A DNA stretch of 16,961 bases from Promethearchaeota archaeon (GTDB lineage: Archaea; Asgardarchaeota; Lokiarchaeia; Sigynarchaeales; SOKP01), in NCBI GenBank assembly GCA_019894875.1, contig JAGXNR010000057.1:1-16961 (forward strand). The letters run 5' to 3'. The notes beneath the pieces were generated by a model. The model made no database searches. It had not been told where the DNA came from and was given only the letters and a program-made list of their open reading frames with translations. Shown here in pieces: positions 6,410 through 14,352 of this stretch (the stretch's first letter is position 1; each line of letters starts with the position of its first letter). Both the position numbers and the translations under genes were made by a program.

Positions 6410-7792
6410 TTGCAAACTGATGCTAAGCTTGAGAATGGTAATGAGTGGTGGGAAAAACCGGGTCTAGGTGTTATGTATCAAATCGAAGCAAGACCAGGAT
6501 GGATTTGGAATAGAAATTACGACAAATTCAATTCCTCTATGAAGGATCAGGAGGGTAACTTCGAATTTAATGGGCCTTTTTGTAAGATGAAAAAGTGGGT
6601 TGGATTTTCACAAAGTATTGGTATAGATTATCATGTTTTTGAAGTAAAATGGCATGATGGAATATGTTATTTTGATACTAAATATACAAATTGGAAGACC
6701 CCCATCGATTATTGTAAAGTTTTCTCTGAAGAAAGCAAAAAGAACGGAATTCCCTTCATGTTTTACTACTCAAGTATTTTTGATCATAATCCCCAATTTG
6801 ATGATATTCAACCGTTAAGAAGTATCACACCCTCTTTTATTGCTAGGCATCACGAAAACAAAGAAGAAATCGCAAAGTATTCTAAAAGTATCGCAAACCT
6901 GATAAAAAATATGTCAGAAGCAAACCGAAAAAATAGGAACATTCCTTCTGCTATTGAATTTTTTGATGATGTAGAATATCATGATTTCACTTATAATCCT
7001 CAGAAATATGAAAAGTACCTATTACAACAAATAAGAGAGTTAATTGATAATTATAAACCAGATGGAATGTGGATGGATTGGTATTGGGGAAACGAAGAAG
7101 CCTCAACATTTCTTGTTATGGATCTTATGGAGAAGAACTATCCTGATGTCATTCTTACTTATAATGCAAGTATCGAAAGAGTTCCTAGATATATTCATTA
7201 TTTATCTGGCGAAGCTCATGATGTTAATACAGCTTGGAGAGCAGGAAATAACCATAGAAACAAGAAAAAACCATGGGAACTCTGTGGCCCAGCAGCTTAT
7301 GCATGGGATGTTCCAATAGCAAGATCTGATCCTTATGAAATCTTCAGAATCGCTGTTATCATCATGGCTAATGGGGGAAAATTTTGTTTCGGGTTACCAT
7401 CTCAGATGGATGGGGAATTATATCCTGAACCTGCAAAAAATTTAGAATTATTTGGGGAATGGTATAAAATACGGAAGGATTTATTTACAGAGTCAATTCC
7501 AATGAGATATGAGGGTGAAGAAATCCCCGGAGTTATAGTAAAAGACACTAACTTTGGCGCAATTGGTTCAACCAATAATAATAACAATTTAATTCATTTA
7601 GTTAATTTTGAAGGAGTACAGAAAGATATCGTAGTAAGTTATGACCAAATTCATTGGGGAAATATAGAAAAAATTCTTTTAGAGCCAAGTAAAAAGCAAT
7701 TAGAGTTGATAAACCAAGATAAAAGAACGCTGGTCACAATTAATAAAGCAGATCTTGATGTGGTTGATACAATATTAAGAATAATTAAGTAA
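6410..7792 (+). CDS. GH29-like glycoside hydrolase, probable alpha-L-fucosidase
   Basis: A 460-residue TIM-barrel glycosidase of the GH29 (alpha-L-fucosidase) type, a retaining enzyme family that releases terminal L-fucose. What is seen: an N-terminal WWEKPGLGVMYQIE, matching the family's K-F-G-x-F-x-H-W strand; DYHVFEVKWHDGICYFDTKY at 73-92, the counterpart of the hallmark HHDGF...S-K-Y-T region; IPFMFYYSS at 114-122; and PDGMWMDWYWG at 217-227, where Asp223 is at the usual nucleophile position. The C-terminal roughly 100 residues are beta-rich, as in the family's beta-sandwich. The acid/base residue cannot be assigned by eye. There is no signal peptide, so it should be cytoplasmic, acting on imported or internally recycled glycan. 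The hallmark His-His is Trp-His here, so it is divergent and another sugar is possible. No sugar transporter is adjacent. Confidence 0.78.
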   Translation: MQTDAKLENGNEWWEKPGLGVMYQIEARPGWIWNRNYDKFNSSMKDQEGNFEFNGPFCKMKKWVGFSQSIGIDYHVFEVKWHDGICYFDTKYTNWKTPIDYCKVFSEESKKNGIPFMFYYSSIFDHNPQFDDIQPLRSITPSFIARHHENKEEIAKYSKSIANLIKNMSEANRKNRNIPSAIEFFDDVEYHDFTYNPQKYEKYLLQQIRELIDNYKPDGMWMDWYWGNEEASTFLVMDLMEKNYPDVILTYNASIERVPRYIHYLSGEAHDVNTAWRAGNNHRNKKKPWELCGPAAYAWDVPIARSDPYEIFRIAVIIMANGGKFCFGLPSQMDGELYPEPAKNLELFGEWYKIRKDLFTESIPMRYEGEEIPGVIVKDTNFGAIGSTNNNNNLIHLVNFEGVQKDIVVSYDQIHWGNIEKILLEPSKKQLELINQDKRTLVTINKADLDVVDTILRIIK

Positions 7793-7940
7793 TTCTAATA
7801 ACGAAAAAAAAAATTAGATCTGAATTAAAGCTATTATTTGATAGACGGAAAAACACTTCATAACCCCAAAATTAAATGTACAAAATCTATTATCTATTAA
7901 GTGAAAATAACAAAAAACAAATGATAGTGTAATAATTTAA

Positions 7941-8327
7941 ATGATTAAATCGATTCTTGTTTGTGATTCAACGGGATATCCATTCTATTCTAAGATATTA
8001 GATCCAAGTTTGGGTGAAATAAATCCCACAATCTTTAGCGGATTAATCTCTGCTATAGGAATTATAGGTAAACAAATATTTAAAGAGGAGATTGCTACAA
8101 TCTCTTATGGGGAAAATCATGAAATAACGATTATAACGAAAGAGTTGCTTGGGGAAAAGAAGTCTATTTATTTTGTATTTTTGATTGAAGGAGATCCAGA
8201 TCTACCATTAATGAAAAAGCTTAGTACTAATATTTTCATTGAAACCAAACATGTGTTAAAAGATCCTTCAGCAGCCAAGTTGGATATCAAGGAAAAAGTA
8301 GATAGAATAATTAGCAATTCATTATAA
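7941..8327 (+). CDS. stand-alone longin/roadblock-like domain protein
   Basis: A 128-residue single-domain protein. I do not see a sequence motif that fixes one family, but the predicted order of elements is two strands (3-9, 13-20), an amphipathic helix (about 30-47), three strands (50-57, 60-68, 74-82), then two helices (about 88-105 and 113-127). That is the longin arrangement of the profilin-like fold, which also includes roadblock domains. Such domains act as GTPase scaffolds or regulators and are abundant in Asgard archaea. The segment SGLISAIGIIGKQIF is the typical small-residue-rich first helix. The protein is cytoplasmic. There is no SD before the ATG; a three-codon ORF (ATG ATA GTG TAA, 7921-7932) lies just ahead. 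The same domain type recurs in the protein at 11018-12391, and a small GTPase lies at 14-661. The partner is unknown. Confidence 0.62.
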   Translation: MIKSILVCDSTGYPFYSKILDPSLGEINPTIFSGLISAIGIIGKQIFKEEIATISYGENHEITIITKELLGEKKSIYFVFLIEGDPDLPLMKKLSTNIFIETKHVLKDPSAAKLDIKEKVDRIISNSL

Positions 8328-8401
8328 TATTTCAAAAAACTAAATCTCTTTTATTATTCAATCAATTCCCTCATGAAATGCTAAAGTAGTCAAAAAGAAG
8401 G

Positions 8402-8438
8402 GGATTTTTTAGATATTTTATTTTTTATACGAAAATCC
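8402..8438. repeat. 7-bp inverted repeat downstream of longin-like gene
   Basis: GGATTTT (8402-8408) and AAAATCC (8432-8438) are exact reverse complements separated by 23 nt of T-rich sequence. It lies 75 nt after the stop codon at 8327. It could be a 3' structure or part of the upstream region of the next gene; nothing decides between them. Confidence 0.3.
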
Positions 8439-8579
8439 TTGAAATATGATAAGTAATGAAAATTAAATCTTAGAGAATTAAATAATTTGTAATCCACAGA
8501 CTTTAATTCAGAGAAAAGGTTAGTATTCTGGTTAGTAAAACAAGATTTAGATAAAACAATAAATTGGGTTGATTTTGAA

Positions 8580-9824
8580 ATTACACATTACATAATTATT
8601 GGTGGAGGTCCAGCAGGAGCTACTGCTGCTTTGGAATTAAGGGGATTAGATCCAAAAGGAGAGGTATTAATAATCTCCAATGAAAATTATCAATTTTATA
8701 AAAGAAGTAAAATTTTAAGTTTTGTCTCAGCAAATTGTTCTGAAGATGATCTTTTTTTAAAGGGAAAAACATTTTATGATGATCACAATATAAACTTTAT
8801 TCATGGACATGTTGAAAGAGTTTTGCCTAACAGCAAGCAAGTTTTGTTGAAAGATGGTAAAAAATATAGTTACGATTTTCTTTTAATTGCGTCTGGAGGA
8901 AATCCTTTGGTATTACCATGGAAAGGTGTAGATTTAAAGGGAGTTTCTACTCTTTATAGCCTTGATGATGCTAAAAGAATTGCTGAACAGGCAAAGGATG
9001 CCGAAAATGTAGTTGTTATAGGGGGCGGTTCTATTGCCATGAAAGTAATTCAAAATTTTAGGAAAATGGACTTAAATATCACGATTGTAGAAAAAGCATC
9101 TCATTTATGGCCTATTGGTTTTGATAGAAAAATAGCTCGGATTGTTGAGAAGAGAATTAAAGAAAATGGTATTCAAATATATTTGAATGAAGAAGTGGTT
9201 GAATTTCGGGGGGATAATGAAAAGTTAACTCATGTAATTTTAAAGAGCGGACGTGAGATTAACGCTGATTTAGCTATCATTACAATTGGAACAAAACCCA
9301 ATGTTGAATTTCTTAATGATACTGATGTTAAAGTTGACCAAGGAGTAATTGTAGATAGTAATCTGAGAACGACTATTCCTACTATATTCGCAGCAGGAGA
9401 TGTTGCTCAAATTTATGATCCACTCTATAATATCCCAATGCTTCACGCCACTTGGGGAAATGCGAAAAAACAAGGTAGAATTGCCGCCATAAACATGACT
9501 GGAGGTAAATTGAAGTATAAGGGTGCTATTTCCATTCAAAGCATAAAAATTTTTGGATTCAAAGCCATTGCAGTAGGTATTACTCACTCCAAGAAAAATT
9601 TTGATGAAATATCATGGATTTCATTTGAAAAAGAGCAATGTAGGAAATTTGTATTAAGAAAAAATAAGCTTATTGGTGCAATAGTATTAGGAAAGGATAT
9701 AAATAAGAAAATTCTAAAACCTTTGCTTAAAAATGCGGTTTCGAAACAATTAGAGATAGATCATATTAGCAACTTTTTTATAGAAGAAAAACTTGATTTT
9801 GAATCTTTATTTAACGAAATATAA
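8580..9824 (+). CDS. FAD/NAD(P)H oxidoreductase (rubredoxin reductase/NADH oxidase-like), start codon abnormal
   Basis: A pyridine-nucleotide-disulfide oxidoreductase-type flavoprotein, about 414 residues. What is seen, counting from 8580: GGGPAGA at 8-14 for FAD, IASGG at 103-107, a second Rossmann loop GGGSIAM at 148-154 for NAD(P)H, and AAGDVA at 271-276 contacting the flavin. It lacks the CxxxxC of disulfide reductases, but a single Cys53 lies roughly where CoA-disulfide reductases and NADH oxidases have their redox Cys. A rubredoxin/ferredoxin reductase or NADH oxidase role is therefore likely. No ATG, GTG or TTG exists in this frame between the upstream stop at 8490 and 8631, yet 8631 would cut off the FAD loop. 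I placed the start at ATT 8580 (I-T-H-Y-I-I-I-G-G-G). Alternatively, one A lost from the AAA run at 8578-8580 would restore a TTG start at 8575. Confidence 0.82.
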   Translation: MTHYIIIGGGPAGATAALELRGLDPKGEVLIISNENYQFYKRSKILSFVSANCSEDDLFLKGKTFYDDHNINFIHGHVERVLPNSKQVLLKDGKKYSYDFLLIASGGNPLVLPWKGVDLKGVSTLYSLDDAKRIAEQAKDAENVVVIGGGSIAMKVIQNFRKMDLNITIVEKASHLWPIGFDRKIARIVEKRIKENGIQIYLNEEVVEFRGDNEKLTHVILKSGREINADLAIITIGTKPNVEFLNDTDVKVDQGVIVDSNLRTTIPTIFAAGDVAQIYDPLYNIPMLHATWGNAKKQGRIAAINMTGGKLKYKGAISIQSIKIFGFKAIAVGITHSKKNFDEISWISFEKEQCRKFVLRKNKLIGAIVLGKDINKKILKPLLKNAVSKQLEIDHISNFFIEEKLDFESLFNEI

Positions 9825-9937
9825 TTTTTGAATTATTCATATTTCACCCTAAGGATCATCACCTAAGTCTTTATCTTTCTCAAATACCTTCTTGAATGTA
9901 ATAGACAATAATCTAATCTCATTTTTTATTCAAACTA

Positions 9938-10786
9938 TCACCATTTGTCATAATTAGGCTCTCTTTTTTCGAGTGTAGCAAAAAACCCTTCAAGAACATC
10001 ATCGGCATTAATACAAATGACCTGAGTCCTATTTTCCAATTTAATTGCAGATTCGAGTGAGGGTGCATCGACATTCATATTTAAAGCATCTTTTGTAAAC
10101 CTTACACCTATCGGGCTTTTATTTAATATCTGTTTTGCGATATTAAGCGCTTCATTAAGAATTTCTTTATCAGGCACGATTTTGGACACTAAGCCTATTT
10201 TATCAGCTTCTTTAGCATCCATAATCCTTCCCGTATACATAAATTCTGCTGCCCTTGAAAACCCTATCAGCCTAGGTAACCAATAAGAACTTCCACAATC
10301 TGCCCCAGAAAGACCAATTTTAATGTAGGCATTACAAAATTCAGCGCTTTCTCCAGCAATTCTAATATCGGATGCCAAAGCGAGAGAAAGTCCACCTCCG
10401 TATGCCGATCCCCTTATTGCTGCTATAATTGGTTGAGGAATTCTCCTAAGTTGTACCATTAACTGAGATATTACCTTCTGGACTATTGTGGCTCTTTTAA
10501 TTTTGTCGGTTAAATGAAGGTATTTGAATTTCTGAATATTTTCAGGTACTTTTTCATTGAATATCACTTGCCCTTCTTTTAAATCCAGTCCGGAACAGAA
10601 CGTACGACCTTCTCCAGTTAAAATTACAACTCGAATATTAAGGTTATTTTCTAATTTATTGAGATAATCTTGCAAATCGTCGACAAACTGGAAGTTGATT
10701 GCATTTAACCTATATGGCCTGTTAAAAGTTATAATGGAAATACCATCTTCCCGTTCTTGAACTTTTAATGTTTCGTATTCTACCAT
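9938..10786 (-). CDS. enoyl-CoA hydratase/isomerase (crotonase) family protein lacking usual Glu pair
   Basis: A crotonase-superfamily protein of 282 residues. What is seen: NRPYRLNAI at 22-30; CSGLDL at 64-69 and GSAYGGG at 126-132, which form the oxyanion hole for the acyl-CoA thioester; GLSGADCGSSYWLPRLIG at 158-175; and GRIMDAKEADKIGLVSKIVPD at 186-206. Acyl-CoA binding therefore looks intact. In rat mitochondrial hydratase the catalytic pair is Glu144 and Glu164; the matching places here are Ser134 and Tyr154. Asp163, in the position of the third acidic residue of dienoyl-CoA isomerases, is kept. Simple hydration is therefore doubtful, and isomerisation or another crotonase reaction is possible. 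This alignment was made by eye. A good SD (AGAGGTG) and a TATA-like box precede the ATG. Confidence 0.88.
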   Translation of the reverse strand: MVEYETLKVQEREDGISIITFNRPYRLNAINFQFVDDLQDYLNKLENNLNIRVVILTGEGRTFCSGLDLKEGQVIFNEKVPENIQKFKYLHLTDKIKRATIVQKVISQLMVQLRRIPQPIIAAIRGSAYGGGLSLALASDIRIAGESAEFCNAYIKIGLSGADCGSSYWLPRLIGFSRAAEFMYTGRIMDAKEADKIGLVSKIVPDKEILNEALNIAKQILNKSPIGVRFTKDALNMNVDAPSLESAIKLENRTQVICINADDVLEGFFATLEKREPNYDKW

Positions 10787-10790
10787 ATTC

Positions 10791-10797
10791 CACCTCT
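10791..10797 (-). promoter_or_regulatory. Shine-Dalgarno AGAGGTG for crotonase-family gene
   Basis: On the minus strand AGAGGTG ends 4 nt before the ATG at 10786. It confirms the start. Confidence 0.7.
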
Positions 10798-10838
10798 TTA
10801 ATTTTATAGTTTTGATTTTTATTTTTTAAATTAGATTC

Positions 10839-10865
10839 ATAAATAGCTTGTAATAATAAATAGCT
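10839..10865 (-). promoter_or_regulatory. tandem TATA-like direct repeat upstream of crotonase-family gene
   Basis: The 10-mer AGCTATTTAT (minus strand) occurs twice, at 10856-10865 and 10839-10848, 17 bp apart. The proximal copy would place transcription start near 10815-10818 and give a leader of about 30 nt holding the SD site. The distal copy could be a second promoter or a factor-binding half site. Confidence 0.4.
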
Positions 10866-11017
10866 CATAAGTTTTCTGTTATGTGCAAATAATGCATGGA
10901 AAATTAAAATTGGACAGTATTTAGGAGATTTTTAATTCTCTAATCTCAAATAACTTATGATATAAATTAGAATTTCTATTCAATTTATAATATTTAAAAA
11001 GAGGTTGTCTTTTAGGT

Positions 11018-12391
11018 TTACAGATGTTTCTGAAGATTTGAAAGCTTTTTTTCCAATTTCTTGATTCGGGATTCAGTTTCCTCGAGATTACTATCTTTTT
11101 TTAATATTGCTAAACATTCTTTGTAGTTATTAATAGCTCTAATATAATCCTTTTTCTTTTCAGCTTTTTCCCCAATTTTAAGAGCATATTCAAATTCTAA
11201 TTCTTTATTCTTTTTATCAAGTTCTAAGATCAAAAATGAGATCTTCCCAATTTCATCTTTTATATCAAAACCAGTGGCTAAATATAATGCTTTTTCATAC
11301 TCTTTTAATGCTTCTTTATAAGCGAAGCCTTTTTCAGCAGCTTCAGCCTTTTTAATGAAGGAATTTAACGACATAGTAACTTCCTCTTCGCTCATAAATT
11401 TTGCTTTCTCTTTTAAGTCATTTATATCATCTTCATTTGCAATAATAGAAGAAATTAACTCATTGTTAGCTATCCTTGCTGCTTGCGTCTCTTGAAAATT
11501 ACTGATCTTGTCTTCAGTTTTCTCAATAGTGGTAGGAATGATAACGTTCTTATCGATAAGCTGATGGATTTCATAAAGTATCCTATTAGAATCAATATTG
11601 ACTATTTTTTGTACTTCATCAACTAAATTGATGATAAAAAAGAACTGCTTTGAAGCTAATAATAATTTAGCAAAATCTACTATTGCTTTTTGAATAAAAT
11701 TCTTCTCTATTGATTCCATGACGTTTGGTAACAAAGTATGAGCTAAGATCATTGGAAAAACTAATTTTATGTTGAATATATCCATTATAAAGTCAATTGT
11801 CTTATCAAAATCAAGCAATCCTGTTTTGATAAGTGATCTAATTTTATCAAGGTATCTTGCTTCATATTCAACTACAAACTCAGAAACTAATATTTTCAAA
11901 CTATCTGAGGCATTTTGATCTAATACCAAACAAATTCGAAGAAATTCTCCACTTTTTAGTAAAAGACTGAAATTGTGATACTGGAATTCATAAAATTGAA
12001 AATTAGGTTCATTGTTTATGAAATTATCTTGAACATTACCTGATTCTGAAAATGTTATATTTGCTTGTATAAATCCTGTTAATAATCCTACATCTACCCC
12101 TGCTCCAGACACGGGGTAATCTATAACAGGTAAGCCAGATTCTTTAGCCATCATTAATATGTGTTTTATATTTAAGACATTTAAGAATTTCTGCCATATT
12201 ATATCTTGAAACATTTGTACACGTTTTTTTTCAGAATCAATTATCGTAATTCTTATGTTCTGTTTAGTGTCAAGACTATATTTTTCAAGTTGAGTCATTA
12301 CACAGCTAATACAAGAATCAGGGTAATTTTTACAAGCTGTTTTATCTAAACCACAATCAAACCCAACACGGCTTATCTGAAAATATACCAT
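11018..12391 (-). CDS. Cys-cluster, longin-like and helical-repeat (TPR-like) protein
   Basis: A 457-residue protein that I recognise only by architecture. Residues 1-35 carry Cys13, 20, 27 and 30, the last pair as CISC, which could bind a metal. Residues about 75-185 have the strand-strand-helix-three strands-helix order of a longin/roadblock-like domain (HILMMAKESGLPVIDYPVS, then VGLLTGFIQANITF, then FQFYEFQYHNFSLLL and FLRICLVLD). Residues 195-290 are helical and may be a winged-helix-like linker. Residues 340-457 form two TPR-like helix pairs (AEKGFAYKEALKEYEKALYL and AEKKKDYIRAINNYKECLAI) ending in a Lys/Glu-rich coiled coil. This looks like a cytoplasmic scaffold linking a GTPase-type interaction domain to protein partners. 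The SD is weak. It lies 189 nt from the SDR gene and 231 nt from the crotonase gene on the same strand, so co-transcription is uncertain. Confidence 0.7.
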   Translation of the reverse strand: MVYFQISRVGFDCGLDKTACKNYPDSCISCVMTQLEKYSLDTKQNIRITIIDSEKKRVQMFQDIIWQKFLNVLNIKHILMMAKESGLPVIDYPVSGAGVDVGLLTGFIQANITFSESGNVQDNFINNEPNFQFYEFQYHNFSLLLKSGEFLRICLVLDQNASDSLKILVSEFVVEYEARYLDKIRSLIKTGLLDFDKTIDFIMDIFNIKLVFPMILAHTLLPNVMESIEKNFIQKAIVDFAKLLLASKQFFFIINLVDEVQKIVNIDSNRILYEIHQLIDKNVIIPTTIEKTEDKISNFQETQAARIANNELISSIIANEDDINDLKEKAKFMSEEEVTMSLNSFIKKAEAAEKGFAYKEALKEYEKALYLATGFDIKDEIGKISFLILELDKKNKELEFEYALKIGEKAEKKKDYIRAINNYKECLAILKKDSNLEETESRIKKLEKKLSNLQKHL

Positions 12392-12580
12392 TTAAATTCC
12401 CTTCTTTTTCTATTGATACTTTATTATTAGAGTACATCATAATAAAATTATAGATAAATCAAAATGGTATTGCTTGTGGAACAAAATATAGTTAAATTAT
12501 AGATTAATATATTTACAATTTATAATTTACAGTTTGTTTTGCTTATTACTTAATTTGAAAAATATAAGACTATATATTCA

Positions 12581-13399
12581 TTACATTTTCTTTAGTTCTT
12601 TCCTGATTTTATTAAAACCCATTCCAAGTTTCATACCCGAAAATCCCCTAAAAGATTTTCCATTATTATTACAGGAGGGTAATGCGTACGGAATAACTTT
12701 ACTACAACTTTCTTCAATATCTGTCATTACATACTTCTTAATCAACTCAAATTCACGATCGTAAGTCTCTTTGTCTTTCCAAGCTTCTAAAACTTGTGCA
12801 TTTGTGGCTAAATTTGTATTTATCATCCCTGGATTGAATATATTTATTTTAATATCATTCTTATTGTTTTCAAGTTCCTTGGCTAAGCAATTGGAAAAGG
12901 CAAGTACACCTCCTTTAGATGCAGAGTAGATGGTCATATGTTCGATAGGTCTCCCCGCACCACCTCCAGAAAGGGTTATTATCCTTCCATATCCCTGCTT
13001 GATCATCTGTGGAAGTACTGCGGAAATGGTATTAATGATTCCAATTAAGTTTATCCCAATGACAGTCTTAGCATCAGCATTTGCTTTTTCCAACGAAATA
13101 AATTCAAAAGGGCCATAAGTTAAGTTTACCCCAGCATTCGCAACTAATATACGAATAGAACCAAAAGTTTCAATGGTTTTATCTACGCATGATTTAATGC
13201 CATTAGGATCAGAAACATCGCAAGGCATACCTATAACTGAATCTCCAAATTCTTTTTTGAATTCATCAAGTGTGGCTTTAACACTATCTTCTTTACGAGA
13301 ACAAATAGCTACTTTACATCCTTCTCGAAGAAAGAGTTCAGCTATTTTCTTTCCTATTCCACTAGTTGAACCTGTTATAAGAGCAGTTTCATTTTGCAT
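12581..13399 (-). CDS. classical short-chain dehydrogenase/reductase
   Basis: An NAD(P)-dependent SDR of about 272 residues. What is seen, counted from the TTG at 13405: TGSTSGIG at 11-18, the cofactor loop; CDV at 62-64; NAG at 90-92; Asn119; and catalytic Ser146, Tyr160 and Lys164 in YSASK. PGM at 192-194 follows, as in classical SDRs. The catalytic tetrad is complete, so it should be active on an alcohol or keto group; Arg37 after the second strand suggests NADP preference. A 3-hydroxyacyl or 3-oxoacyl substrate would suit the neighbouring crotonase and acyl-CoA dehydrogenase homologues, but many SDR substrates are possible. I prefer ATG 13399 to TTG 13405, two codons upstream, because no SD favours the TTG. 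The gene is divergent from the flavin reductase at 13514. Confidence 0.92.
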   Translation of the reverse strand: MQNETALITGSTSGIGKKIAELFLREGCKVAICSRKEDSVKATLDEFKKEFGDSVIGMPCDVSDPNGIKSCVDKTIETFGSIRILVANAGVNLTYGPFEFISLEKANADAKTVIGINLIGIINTISAVLPQMIKQGYGRIITLSGGGAGRPIEHMTIYSASKGGVLAFSNCLAKELENNKNDIKINIFNPGMINTNLATNAQVLEAWKDKETYDREFELIKKYVMTDIEESCSKVIPYALPSCNNNGKSFRGFSGMKLGMGFNKIRKELKKM

Positions 13400-13513
13400 T
13401 CTCAAATTAATGTCACTTCATAGTTTTGTATTTTTCTCAAATAAATTAACTTTTTTAAATTATTAATATATTTACACTAAATTATTCAAAAAACATAAAA
13501 TTAATGAAAAAAA

Positions 13514-14107
13514 ATGACAAAAAATAAAATTCCTCCCGGTCCTTATTTATTTCCTACACCTACTGTGCTTATTGGAGCAAATGTAAAGGGTAAGGCTAAT
13601 TTTAATGCAATTGGTTGGGTGAGTGGCCTTGAGTTTGGTCCTCCTTTGATTTCAATATCTTCTAATCAACAACATCATAATAATGTTGGAATAAAAGAAA
13701 ATCAGACTTTTAGTGTTAACACCCCCTCAGCAGAGATGGTTGAAATTACTGATTATTGTGGAATAAAATCAGGGAGAAGGGAGGATAAGTCTGAGATTTT
13801 TGATGTCTTCTATGGTGATTTAAAAACAGCGCCAATGATTAAAGAAGCCCCATTAAACTTGGAATGCAAAGTAATTCATACAGTTGATACTTCTGAAATT
13901 GCTAATGCTAAGAATGGTCATGATATCTTCATCGGGGAGGTAGTTCAAGCCTATGCTGAAGAGAGATATTTAACAAATGGAACTCCAGATATGGAAAAAA
14001 TAAAACCATTAGTACTATCAGGATCAAGAGGGAGAAGTAGATATTATGAAATTGGTGAAGAAATCGGAGTAGCATGGAGCATAGGAAATAATTATAAGAA
14101 GAAATAG
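13514..14107 (+). CDS. flavin reductase-like FMN-binding split-barrel protein
   Basis: A 197-residue protein of the flavin reductase (FMN-binding split barrel) family, which binds FMN and transfers hydride from NAD(P)H or acts as a flavoredoxin. What is seen: YLFPTPTVLIGA at 11-22, with Pro and Thr ahead of the first barrel strand; NAIGWVSGLEFGPPLISIS at 31-49, matching the family's T-x-S-W-x-x-P-x-x-x-x-S stretch; an N-x-FSVN segment at 63-69; and CGIKSGRREDK at 82-92. Length and order are normal for the family. It is cytoplasmic. It ends with TAG, the only TAG terminus in the window, with an in-frame TAA four codons later. It is divergent from the SDR gene, so a shared control region at 13406-13513 is possible. 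There is no SD, but a TATA-like AT run lies about 45 nt upstream. Confidence 0.88.
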   Translation: MTKNKIPPGPYLFPTPTVLIGANVKGKANFNAIGWVSGLEFGPPLISISSNQQHHNNVGIKENQTFSVNTPSAEMVEITDYCGIKSGRREDKSEIFDVFYGDLKTAPMIKEAPLNLECKVIHTVDTSEIANAKNGHDIFIGEVVQAYAEERYLTNGTPDMEKIKPLVLSGSRGRSRYYEIGEEIGVAWSIGNNYKKK

Positions 14108-14320
14108 AATATTTCTTAAATCTACACTTAGTCCTCTAAAGAAGAATCAATTTTAAGAGCTAACTATTAATATAACTACTTTTTTTTACATTAAAATACC
14201 TATCATTAATTTCTATTAAAGATAATATTAAGAGATTTTATTACATTTTTGTATAATAGGAATCTAATTTGATAGCATCTTTATTTCGTTTTTTTCTCCC
14301 GACAATTTTGAAATGAAAAA

Positions 14321-14330
14321 GATTTATTAA
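14321..14330 (+). promoter_or_regulatory. BRE/TATA-like box for the surface protein gene
   Basis: GATTTATTAA at 14321-14330, preceded by the purine-rich TGAAAAA, resembles an archaeal BRE-TATA element. Normal spacing would start the RNA near 14350-14355, giving a leader of about 100 nt. Confidence 0.45.
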
Positions 14331-14352
14331 GGCAAGATCTCATTAAAATATT

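Noticed and set aside
7044..7319. A 91-codon plus-strand frame inside the glycosidase gene.
   Set aside because: It overlaps the motif-rich region of the GH29-like gene in another frame and shows no family features of its own.
9270..9587. A 105-codon frame on the minus strand.
   Set aside because: It lies fully antisense to the strongly supported FAD oxidoreductase, has no domain signature and reads as low-complexity antisense peptide.
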